This document shows, piece by piece, positions 29,423 to 36,374 of a stretch of 42,134 nt of DNA. Source of the DNA: a virus; IMG/VR virus record IMGVR_UViG_3300036859_000203, positions 1 through 42,134 of that record; one strand, given 5' to 3'. The stretch's first letter is position 1. Each line of letters starts with the position of its first letter. The notes beneath the pieces are model-generated. The model saw only the letters and a list, made by a program, of their open reading frames with translations. It was not told the origin of the DNA and ran no database searches. Made by a program: the position numbers and the translations under genes.

Positions 29423-29461
29423 AGGGCAGGGCCAGCCCGCGTTTGAAAGCTAGGCGAAGGT

Positions 29462-29860
29462 ATGTCAGAAGAGCTTAGGCAATATCTACAGAAGGTCGTG
29501 AATGAGCGTTACGGCGGCCGGGCCCGAGCGTTGGCGGTGCGTGCCACCCTGAACCAGAACACCGTCGGAAATATCCTCACCTCCGGCAGCGGAGCCCCAG
29601 AATCCCTTATCAAGCTCGCCCCCCACGTTGGGAAGAGTCGTTTGGAGATGTTTGTCCTGGCGGGTTGGCTTAAGAGCGAGGATCTCGAGGGTGAGCTAAC
29701 TGGAGAGGAGGAGGAACTTCTCCGTTTGTATCGCGAAGGTCCACCAGCCCGGAAGCAATTCCTGCTCTTAGCAGCGCGAGAAAGTAAATACCTGGAAGAC
29801 CTGGCAACAGAAAATCGAGATTCCTCAAATAGGGAGGAAGAGAATCGTCGTCCAGCGTAA
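29462..29860 (+). CDS. Immunity-type HTH repressor, 132 aa, without autocleavage domain
   Basis: ATG at 29462 (AAGG close upstream). Residues about 5-75 form an HTH of the XRE type: LRQYLQKVVNERYGGRARALAVRATLNQNTVGNILTSG, then LAPHVGKSRLEMFVLAGWL. The C-terminal part is a helical dimerisation-like segment (GEEEELLRLYREGPPARKQFLLLAARESKYLEDL). It lacks the S24 peptidase domain of lambda CI and LexA, so RecA-triggered cleavage is not expected and another induction path is needed. It is divergent from the Cro-like gene, which makes it the lysogeny repressor candidate. Confidence 0.82.
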   Translation: MSEELRQYLQKVVNERYGGRARALAVRATLNQNTVGNILTSGSGAPESLIKLAPHVGKSRLEMFVLAGWLKSEDLEGELTGEEEELLRLYREGPPARKQFLLLAARESKYLEDLATENRDSSNREEENRRPA

Positions 29861-29968
29861 GAATGATTCGGGATCTTCTAGGGCGCAACGCTTCGGCTCC
29901 AAATACAAACCGTGGGTTTTTCCGAACAAGTGCGCTAATTATCGTCCTCGACGCGCTTTAGTCAAGAG

Positions 29969-30328
29969 GTGAATGACAACATGGCAAGAGGACCTCGGCC
30001 ACCGATCAACACACCGCCGTCCAGCCCGCAACCATCCACGCTGACGCCACCGAGCACCGTGACTAAGACCATGGAAGAACGGAAGTCCCTCCTAGCGCAG
30101 AACCTAGCCCTACAGATCAGCCAGGGCTATCGCATTGAGTCGCAGTCGGACACAATGGCCGTCATCGTCTATGGCCACCGAGTGAACCACATCCTGCACT
30201 TCATCGTCGGCATTTTTACGTTCGGCATCTGGTGGCTTGCCTGGATATTCATGTGCATCGTAGGCGGCGAGAAACGCAAGCTGCTCACCGTCGACGAATA
30301 CGGGAACGTCACGCTACAGAAGGCGTAA
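29969..30328 (+). CDS. Small membrane protein beside the repressor; superinfection-immunity candidate
   Basis: 119 residues from the ATG at 29969 (GAGG three bases upstream); an ATG at 29981 has wider spacing and is an alternative. A Pro/Thr-rich N-terminus precedes SQGYRIESQSDTMAVIVYGHRVNHILHF, one long hydrophobic region (IVGIFTFGIWWLAWIFMCIVGG), and a short EKRKLLTVDEYGNVTLQ end. The GYRIESQSDT...VNHILH...GGEKRK...VDEYGN layout is one I recall from actinobacterial and mycobacteriophage proteins of unknown function. Being the only other plus-strand gene, it is likely expressed in the lysogen, so superinfection exclusion is a reasonable guess. Confidence 0.75.
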   Translation: MNDNMARGPRPPINTPPSSPQPSTLTPPSTVTKTMEERKSLLAQNLALQISQGYRIESQSDTMAVIVYGHRVNHILHFIVGIFTFGIWWLAWIFMCIVGGEKRKLLTVDEYGNVTLQKA

Positions 30329-30386
30329 TCCGAAGCGGAACAAAGCGCTCGACTATGAGCCCTGCTCTTAGACTCGTCGGCTTACT

Positions 30387-30638
30387 TTACCCGATGCTGT
30401 CGATTGGAGACACCACCGCCTCGGCAGCCTTGCGAAGCGCCAGCACGAAAGCAGCGCGAGTCTTTTCGACCTCGGCAAGCACAACATCGAATGTCTTGTC
30501 GCCGACCGTGATTGCACCCTGCCCTGCGACGACCGCAGCGTCCTCAAGTGCAGCTACGGCCTCGATGGCCTTGGCCGTTGTGTTGTCAGCAACGTCGATA
30601 ATCTCATTGACCCCGGCGGATGCAATTCCCATTGCCAT
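30387..30638 (-). CDS. Small helical protein at the end of the late operon, 83 aa
   Basis: Start ATG at 30638, five bases after the stop of the small membrane protein gene. The product is Ala/Val-rich and amphipathic (NEIIDVADNTTAKAIEAVAALED, KTFDVVLAEVEKTRAAFVLALRKAAEAV). No cysteine, signal or clear membrane segment. It ends 58 bases from the convergent plus-strand gene. Function unknown; no terminator is obvious in the convergent gap. Confidence 0.6.
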   Translation of the reverse strand: MAMGIASAGVNEIIDVADNTTAKAIEAVAALEDAAVVAGQGAITVGDKTFDVVLAEVEKTRAAFVLALRKAAEAVVSPIDSIG

Positions 30639-30643
30639 TCTCC

Positions 30644-30841
30644 TTACTTTGATTTGCTAATAGATGCGCCCTGAGTAACTGCCCCACCCAGGACAGCAGC
30701 GCCACTAGTTGATCCAATGACGCCCCAGAATTCGGACGGAACCTTAGTGCCGTTTAAGAGTAGCACTGTCACACAGATCATACCGACGATCGCGATTGCA
30801 CCTGCGATTACTGTGATTGCAATGCTTTGATAGGTTTCCAT
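30644..30841 (-). CDS. Holin-like small membrane protein, 65 aa
   Basis: ATG at 30841 with AGGAG four bases upstream; a longer upstream frame is a shadow. It has a hydrophobic N-terminal stretch (ITVIAGAIAIVGMICVTVLLL), a short polar loop (NGTKVPSEFW), a second weaker hydrophobic region (GVIGSTSGAAVLGGAV) and a Ser/Lys tail. Two membrane segments with a short loop fit small holins. The gene follows the exported metalloprotease-like protein by seven bases. Confidence 0.65.
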   Translation of the reverse strand: METYQSIAITVIAGAIAIVGMICVTVLLLNGTKVPSEFWGVIGSTSGAAVLGGAVTQGASISKSK

Positions 30842-30848
30842 GTCACTC

Positions 30849-31817
30849 CTAAAGGCACCCGGCGAGCTGCCACGGCTGGTAGCTCGGCCATGAAACGAAG
30901 TTGCTCTGCAGCACCCAGACGCAGCGCCCGGGCGCGTACTGAATGACGAAGCCGCCGGCGGACGGGTCGGGGTAGGGATCACCAGTCGCCTTCGTGAAGC
31001 TCGCGACCCAATAGGCAGCGACGGCCGGGCTGTCCTGGTAGGCGATGCTCACCACACGCGCACGCCAGTCGAGGCCGATCCAGTAGACGCCGGGATAGCT
31101 CGGATCGAAGCCCACACACGGCACCGGCTCGCCGAGATTGCAACGGTTGAACGGCGGCACCAGGTAGACGCCGATGAAGGTGTCGATGTCGTACTGCACC
31201 GGATAGCGCGCCGCGAGGCCGCAGTCCATAAGCGTGTCCGGGTTGCCGGTGCACTGGAGTGGTAGGCCCTGCGTCGGCGGGCACCCACCGATGTACTCAT
31301 CGCAGGCGTGGGCAGTCGGATGATGCGTCTCGTGCTCAACAACAGCGTCCTGTCCAGTAGAAACGTAGGTCTGGAGCTTCGGCGCCGAAGCCCAAATATG
31401 AACGGGGAAGCTCTGCGAGATGATGTCGACGCAGGCGGTAGCAAAGGAGCCGCCGCACTTCGCGCTGACGTAGCCATTGTCATAGGCGCCAACATCGAGG
31501 ATCGGCGTCTCCCACGGATATGCTTCGCGGACGACGACGAAGGCCGCGAGGACGTTGCCGTAGCTGTACTGGTAGGAAGAGCCGGTGTTCAGGGCGCGAG
31601 CGACGATGTCATGCCATGCTGACCAGCCATAAGCGTCGGTTGCGCGCCAGGTAATCACGCCGGTGTCCTGCACGAGCGGGATCAGCCGATTGAAGTCCAA
31701 GTACGCGAAGTAACGGTCGTTGACGGGAGGGTAAGCTTCAGCCGGTGCCACCTGTCGAGGGATTGCTGATATTATCAGCAGCCCGATAACAAAGGCTGCG
31801 ACCAGTAGGCGGCGCAT
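30849..31817 (-). CDS. Exported zinc-metalloprotease-like protein (HETHH motif), 322 aa
   Basis: Sec signal peptide (RRLLVAAFVIGLLIISAIP, cleavage near residue 28). After a beta-rich Tyr/Trp domain (TDAYGWSAWHDIVARAL) comes VVEHETHHPTAHACDEY: H162-E163-T-H-H166 is an HExxH zinc site, with H170 and D173 as possible third ligands at non-standard spacing. An LMDCG Met-turn-like sequence follows near 196. Ten or more cysteines suggest disulphides. The C-terminal third (YPGVYWIGLDWRARVVSIAY, WVLQSNFVSW) may be a substrate-binding domain. It sits among membrane proteins in the lysis-like cassette, so a role in host envelope breakdown is plausible. Confidence 0.7.
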   Translation of the reverse strand: MRRLLVAAFVIGLLIISAIPRQVAPAEAYPPVNDRYFAYLDFNRLIPLVQDTGVITWRATDAYGWSAWHDIVARALNTGSSYQYSYGNVLAAFVVVREAYPWETPILDVGAYDNGYVSAKCGGSFATACVDIISQSFPVHIWASAPKLQTYVSTGQDAVVEHETHHPTAHACDEYIGGCPPTQGLPLQCTGNPDTLMDCGLAARYPVQYDIDTFIGVYLVPPFNRCNLGEPVPCVGFDPSYPGVYWIGLDWRARVVSIAYQDSPAVAAYWVASFTKATGDPYPDPSAGGFVIQYAPGRCVWVLQSNFVSWPSYQPWQLAGCL

Positions 31818-32347
31818 TAGTTGATCTCCTCCGGCGCCGGCGTCGCCTTCTTAACGAGGCACTGGCGCAGGCCATCCGTCAACGGCTCTGAACGATGGAC
31901 CGTAGTAAAACCGGCGCGCGTCTCATCGATCGCCACGCTCTCCGCCGTGCCGCCGACAGGGATCGTCAGGTCATAGATCACGTCGCGCTTGAGGCCAGTG
32001 GGGTTGTTGTTCGGGTCGAGCGCGTCCTCGGTCGTCTCCAGGTGGACGTCATAGCGCGGATTCCGCACGCCAGGGAGGCCTGCGTAGCGAACGACCTCAG
32101 CCTTATTGTCTTCGCAGACGTCGAAGGCGTTGCGCTGAATGCCTGGTGAGCCGGCGACTGGATTGACGATCGTCGTGTCGCCGCCGGTCACGTCGCCGGC
32201 GAGCGGCTGTCCGGCCTCGTTGTAGAGCCGCCAGACGGCGCCGCCGAGGACCACGATCGCGAGCAAGGCAACGATCCAGCCCCAACGCGAAATCGCACGC
32301 GGCCAGCCATCGAGCGCATTGAATAAAATTGTGGCGGGGGTTTTCAT
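31817..32347 (-). CDS. Membrane-anchored late protein, 176 aa
   Basis: ATG at 32347, just after the 25-residue peptide gene. One transmembrane segment near residues 20-42 (WGWIVALLAIVVLGGAVWRLYN) and a large, presumably external domain (DVCEDNKAEVVRYAGLPGVRNPRYDVHLETTEDALDP). A single Cys pair may form a disulphide. It overlaps the exported HETHH gene by one base and could be a spanin-like or anchoring partner of it. Family not recognised. Confidence 0.65.
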   Translation of the reverse strand: MKTPATILFNALDGWPRAISRWGWIVALLAIVVLGGAVWRLYNEAGQPLAGDVTGGDTTIVNPVAGSPGIQRNAFDVCEDNKAEVVRYAGLPGVRNPRYDVHLETTEDALDPNNNPTGLKRDVIYDLTIPVGGTAESVAIDETRAGFTTVHRSEPLTDGLRQCLVKKATPAPEEIN

Positions 32348-32353
32348 GGCGGA

Positions 32354-32431
32354 TTAGCCAACTCTCACGGTTATGCCGATCAACCAGAGAATGAGCAGGA
32401 TCAAGGCGATCGTCAGTAAGGTGTTGTTCAT
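32354..32431 (-). CDS. Short single-span membrane peptide, 25 aa
   Basis: The ATG at 32431 has a perfect AGGAGG seven bases upstream; TAA at 32354. The peptide is MNNTLLTIALILLILWLIGI plus a five-residue polar end. It resembles the N-terminal half of small Lmo0937-type membrane proteins (TIALILLILWLIG). The strong ribosome-binding site and position between a holin-like gene and an anchored protein argue it is translated, as a lysis regulator or pore-forming peptide. Confidence 0.6.
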   Translation of the reverse strand: MNNTLLTIALILLILWLIGITVRVG

Positions 32432-32434
32432 GAT

Positions 32435-32848
32435 TTAACCTCCTAGTCCTAAAAGAAATCGGGTGGCGATCGCGGCGATGCCGGTAACGACTGCGCCAGC
32501 GCCGGCACCGATCAGCGCCCACCAGCGGCGATTCACTGAGTCTACGAGCATCTTGTTGCGGTGCTCTACCTCAATGGCTTCGACGCGATTAGTGAGTTGT
32601 AGCTCTTCTTTCGCGATCAAAATGTCTTGCTCGTTGCGCCAGGCTGTCAATGTAGCAATCTGGCTGTTGCGCTCTCGCTCCCTTGATTCAAGGTCGCGCA
32701 TCCGCGCTTCCAGCTTCGATGTCTGCCCGAGGAGCAGGTTCTGGCCGATCGTTAACTCGTTAGATTTTTGATCCAGAGAATCGAAGCGCTCATCCAGCAC
32801 GACCGCAAGTCCGCCGAGGCTTTTGGGTAGGGAGCGTCGCTGCGTCAT
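32435..32848 (-). CDS. Coiled-coil protein with C-terminal membrane hairpin (holin-like), 137 aa
   Basis: ATG at 32848, overlapping the previous TAA (TAATG), AAGG seven bases upstream. A long coiled coil (residues about 15-100; RFDSLDQKSNELTIGQ, SKLEARMRDLESRERERNSQIATL) is followed by WWALIGAGAGAVVTGIAAIATRFLLG, one or two membrane segments at the very end. The arrangement matches XhlA-type or hemolysin-like holin accessory proteins. It begins the putative lysis cassette after the appendage genes. Confidence 0.72.
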   Translation of the reverse strand: MTQRRSLPKSLGGLAVVLDERFDSLDQKSNELTIGQNLLLGQTSKLEARMRDLESRERERNSQIATLTAWRNEQDILIAKEELQLTNRVEAIEVEHRNKMLVDSVNRRWWALIGAGAGAVVTGIAAIATRFLLGLGG

Positions 32849-33498
32849 TAGGCGACCTTCATTGCCCGCATGAACGAACCGCGACAGATAGTTATATAGC
32901 CGACAAAGGTCGGGTCGAAAGCACACCAGCGAGCGCGGAGGAATCCCGCATTGGGACCATTGCGAAAATAGAAGGGGAACAGGATTGGCGTCGCGACGTT
33001 CGCAGCCAAGAGATAGTCATCGCTAGTCCCCAGCCGGTTGCTAAAGGCCAGGATAGGGTCTGTCGCGCCGGTCTGCTCCTCACGATAAGAGCCGACGGCG
33101 AAGTCCATACCCGACGCGCCTTCCGGCGTACCGAACATGAAAAATAATCCGGTCGTAGCATTGTCGGCGCGGACGATGAAAAACATATCGCCAATCCAGA
33201 CTTCATTCGCGCCGACAGGAATCGCGAGCTCGCTGTCATCAACCGGATTGTTGTAGCTGCGCCGTTCCGCGGTTTCGTCAATCGTTTTCAATACATACAG
33301 TTCATTGCCGACGCCAGCATCGGTTATCCCTAGAGTGACCGGCGTTAGCGCGTTCGCCCCGGTCGCCCTGAAACGCTGAGCGGCCGCGGTTGCTTTTGTG
33401 GCTTCCTGTTCATTGAAGTTATCGCGGATCTGTTCGTTGAAATTAGCAGCCGTGGGCGTCGGCGCTGTCGTCCAGTCGATAGGTGCTGTCCACGCCAT
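32848..33498 (-). CDS. Tail appendage protein, paralogue of the upstream gene, 216 aa
   Basis: Opens MAWTAPIDWTTAPTPTAANFNEQIRDNFNEQ, matching the widespread W.TP..W..g..l.aa.lN..iRDN start of phage tail appendages. The upstream gene has the same opening and a similar order, so they are a diverged duplication. The rest is beta-rich with EVWIGDMFFIVRADN and DYLLAANVATPILFPFYFRN, ending RGSFMRAMKVA like its paralogue (QGSYLRAIKG). No membrane segment. Likely a baseplate or fibre-tip component. Confidence 0.75.
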   Translation of the reverse strand: MAWTAPIDWTTAPTPTAANFNEQIRDNFNEQEATKATAAAQRFRATGANALTPVTLGITDAGVGNELYVLKTIDETAERRSYNNPVDDSELAIPVGANEVWIGDMFFIVRADNATTGLFFMFGTPEGASGMDFAVGSYREEQTGATDPILAFSNRLGTSDDYLLAANVATPILFPFYFRNGPNAGFLRARWCAFDPTFVGYITICRGSFMRAMKVA

Positions 33499-33502
33499 CG
33501 GG

Positions 33503-34126
33503 TTAGCCCTTTATCGCCCGCAAGTATGAGCCCTGCTTAACCAGCGTCGCCGTCCCGGTGCTAGTGTTCTGCGCCCACCGAAGTTGAAGGTTGCCAGGCG
33601 TCGCGCCATTAATCACATACAGCCGTACGACGATAGGTAGATAAGTATTCGCGCCGACGAGAACCGCCGTTGCCGTTCCGAAGGCGCGTCCCTGGGCGAT
33701 AGTCGCGACTGCGGCCGTACTTGTGTACGTAACCGTATAAGCGCCAACGGCCCCCGCGGGAACGGTGAAATCAAACTTCAGGTTAGGCGTGGCTGATGTT
33801 GAAAAAGCGACGAAAAAGAATTCAACCGCCCAGATTTCGTTAGCCGCTAGTGCTAGTAAGAGATGGTCATCATTTTGTAGGGCGGCGCTGCTTGTCAGCG
33901 ACTCGTCTGCCGTCTTGATGATGTAGTAAGGGTTAGCAGCGCCGTTAGAAATGCTGCCCAACCCCAGCCGGGCGATTGCGTTCGCCCCGGTTGCTATGAC
34001 GATATCTCCCGCTGTCGTCATCTTCGCGGGCGCCGTTTCTAGCATGTTGTCGCGGACATGGGTGTTCAACAGCGACGCCGACACGACTTCGTTCGCCGCC
34101 CAGGTTTTCGGCAGCGTCCAGGCCAT
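33503..34126 (-). CDS. Tail appendage protein, 207 aa
   Basis: Opens MAWTLPKTWAANEVVSASLLNTHVRDNML, the same phage tail-appendage start as its downstream neighbour. Then TAGDIVIATGANAIARLGLG, a beta-rich core (EIWAVEFFFVAFSTSATPNLKFDF) and the shared end GSYLRAIKG. AGGGG precedes the ATG by nine bases. It follows the LamG tail protein. The two paralogues probably form part of the same baseplate or appendage. Confidence 0.78.
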   Translation of the reverse strand: MAWTLPKTWAANEVVSASLLNTHVRDNMLETAPAKMTTAGDIVIATGANAIARLGLGSISNGAANPYYIIKTADESLTSSAALQNDDHLLLALAANEIWAVEFFFVAFSTSATPNLKFDFTVPAGAVGAYTVTYTSTAAVATIAQGRAFGTATAVLVGANTYLPIVVRLYVINGATPGNLQLRWAQNTSTGTATLVKQGSYLRAIKG

Positions 34127-34169
34127 TAGACGAAACCCCTTTCAGCATTGTCGTGCCATAAATCGAGCA

Positions 34170-36374
34170 TTAGTAAGCCAACTTTGTCGACGTGCCGAGC
34201 ACGCTAACGTCAAGAATCCAGTAGCCGGGATCGGCATGGGCCTGCGAGAGCTGCCAGGTCGTCATCATCGGCTCGCCCGGCGCCCACCGATTCGCGACGG
34301 ACTCGATATAGAAATCCGTGTTGATACCGAGTTGGGTAAGCGGATTATTCGCGACGGCCGTGATCCGATCGGAAGGCTCGCGCTGGCTGGCGTGAGTAAA
34401 GAGGCCATCGTCGATCGTCGGCGAGATCGTGAGCGAAAGAATCGGCCGCGGGTCCTTTTGTCGATTGATGAAGTAGTCGGCGCTGCCCTCGGCAAAGGCG
34501 GCGTTGTGATACCACGGCGACGTGAGCGGAAACACGCGGCGACCATACGTCGAGATTGAGGTCGCGTCGGTCACGCGGACCTTGAACGGGTTAAGGCTGA
34601 GGACCGCGGTCCCGCGCGCCTGGAGCAGCGTGATCGTCATCGCCGTGCCCCCGTTGTTGGTCAGCGTAATGAACATGGTCCGGGCGGTCTTGGAGACGCT
34701 GACGGCGAGATTGCCGTCCGTGCCGCCGGTCTGTTTGACATCCGTGCCGACGACCGGCGTCGTCCAGGTCTCGACGTAGAGCTGATCGGACTGCCTGACG
34801 GTGGCAATGCGATTGATCGAGCCACCGGCCGGGATCGTCGGCGTCTCATTTTCGAGCGTCCAGAGCACGGCTATCTCTGTCAGCGCGGCCGGCTGAATCG
34901 TCGCCTCGATGTAGTTGAAGATCTCGCGCAGCGGGTCTTCCTGCGCGACGTCGATCATGTAGGGAAGCGTCGCCGCCGGCGCGTCGGAGAATGTCGCCTG
35001 AGATGTGAGACTGTAGATGTCGCGGTGATAACGCGCCTCATACCGCAGATCCCAATTCGTCCCCTCGAAGATGGCGCCAAACTCCGTGTCCTCTATTTCC
35101 TGCAGCAGATCGATCGCCTCTCTGTCCTCGACGTACCAGCGCCCGACAAAGACGTCACCGACGTCGATGTCGCGTGCGGCCGCCGGCCAGCCGTGCTCGT
35201 CGAGAATCGCGCCGACGATTGTGCCGGTCTGGACGTTGGCCTGGGCCGGTGGACTCTGGGCAGCGTTATCGCCGGCGAATTGTCCGAGGATGCCGGACGC
35301 CTCCAGCACGGCCGACGGTAGCGCTCCCGCCGACGCCAGGACGCGATCGAGCAAGCCGGTCCAGCGGCGCTCATAGACGAGCAGCGTGAGTCCGGTCGTC
35401 GAGGTGACGGTCGCGTTGTCGGCGAGAACCAGCCCCGCGACCTCGCCCGTCCGGGCGCCGCCGGTTTCGTCCATGCGCCACCACTCGACGAGCGTCGTTG
35501 GAATATTCGCGCCGTCCGTGTCGGCGATGCCTAGCTCGGAATAATCGCGTCCGGCACCGGCGTTATAGAGATACGTGAGCTGGGCGGCCGTGAGTAGCGT
35601 CGTCGCGTGTTTGAAGATCGCGAGCTGCGCTACCTGCCCGTTGAAGTAGGAGCCGCCGTCCTGACGGCCAACCTCGAAAGCGGCACCGCCGTCGCGAACG
35701 CCGCCGGTCGTTGCCTGCGTGTTGGCCGCGCCGTTGTTGACGGCGATGCCGATGATGTTTCCTGTCGGGTCGTGATAGGCGTGGATGAAGTACATCGTCG
35801 CCGTCGACGGCGTGCCAAACGTCGAAGCCGTGACGGTTGTGGTCGTTGTGTTCGCCGTGTCGCGCACGCGGAACATGAACCGGATCGTGCCAGCGGTGTT
35901 GTCGATGAAGAGGAGATATTCGAGGTCGCCGGTCGTCCACTTGCCGACGAGCCCCATCGTTGCGCCCGAGCCTGGCAGCGTCGTCGCCTTGACGAAGGTC
36001 ACGATCTCGAAGGCAACATCGCCGGCGGAAAGCTGCGTATTGTCCGCGAGGCTGAGGAATTCACTGTTTGCCGAGGTGAATAGAGCGGCGTTACGCGCGA
36101 GCAACTGGCCGCAGCTATAACGCACCTTACGCCCCGGCAGCAGGTTGCCGAAGAGCGGCGAGCTCGAGTTGAACGAGCTGTAGCGCCCGTCCCGGTTATC
36201 GAGCTTGGCGGTGAGTTTACCGGCGCGCGAGCGGCCGATCAGCGGCGAGGCGTACTCCTTGCCGCGAAAGTCCTCGTATGACTCGACGTCGCCGGTGATG
36301 TCCTCGCCGGACGCATTGAAGTCGTTATCGTTATCCCAGTCGACTTCGAGCAGATGGCGGATCAGGGTCGTCAT
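34170..36374 (-). CDS. Tail/baseplate protein with LamG-like insertion, 734 aa
   Basis: ATG at 36374, overlapping the tape measure TAA. Residues 1-80 resemble the N-terminus of distal tail proteins (EVDWDNDNDFNASGEDITGDVESYEDFRGKEY, LTAKLDNRDGRYSSFN). A LamG/concanavalin-like domain follows near 90-280 (FTSANSEFLSLADNTQLSAGDVAFEIVTFVKA, YFNGQVAQLAIFKHATTLLTAAQLTYLYNAG). The remainder has GWPAAARDIDVGDVFVGRWYVEDREAIDLLQEIEDTEFGAIFEG and ends in a baseplate-like domain. LamG domains bind carbohydrates or proteins, so host-surface binding is likely. It is the first gene after the tape measure. Confidence 0.85.
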   Translation of the reverse strand: MTTLIRHLLEVDWDNDNDFNASGEDITGDVESYEDFRGKEYASPLIGRSRAGKLTAKLDNRDGRYSSFNSSSPLFGNLLPGRKVRYSCGQLLARNAALFTSANSEFLSLADNTQLSAGDVAFEIVTFVKATTLPGSGATMGLVGKWTTGDLEYLLFIDNTAGTIRFMFRVRDTANTTTTTVTASTFGTPSTATMYFIHAYHDPTGNIIGIAVNNGAANTQATTGGVRDGGAAFEVGRQDGGSYFNGQVAQLAIFKHATTLLTAAQLTYLYNAGAGRDYSELGIADTDGANIPTTLVEWWRMDETGGARTGEVAGLVLADNATVTSTTGLTLLVYERRWTGLLDRVLASAGALPSAVLEASGILGQFAGDNAAQSPPAQANVQTGTIVGAILDEHGWPAAARDIDVGDVFVGRWYVEDREAIDLLQEIEDTEFGAIFEGTNWDLRYEARYHRDIYSLTSQATFSDAPAATLPYMIDVAQEDPLREIFNYIEATIQPAALTEIAVLWTLENETPTIPAGGSINRIATVRQSDQLYVETWTTPVVGTDVKQTGGTDGNLAVSVSKTARTMFITLTNNGGTAMTITLLQARGTAVLSLNPFKVRVTDATSISTYGRRVFPLTSPWYHNAAFAEGSADYFINRQKDPRPILSLTISPTIDDGLFTHASQREPSDRITAVANNPLTQLGINTDFYIESVANRWAPGEPMMTTWQLSQAHADPGYWILDVSVLGTSTKLAY

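Noticed and set aside
30329-30386. Bidirectional terminator between the convergent genes
   Set aside because: Only a 4-bp GAGC/GCTC stem is visible and there is no T-tract on either side; I could not support it.
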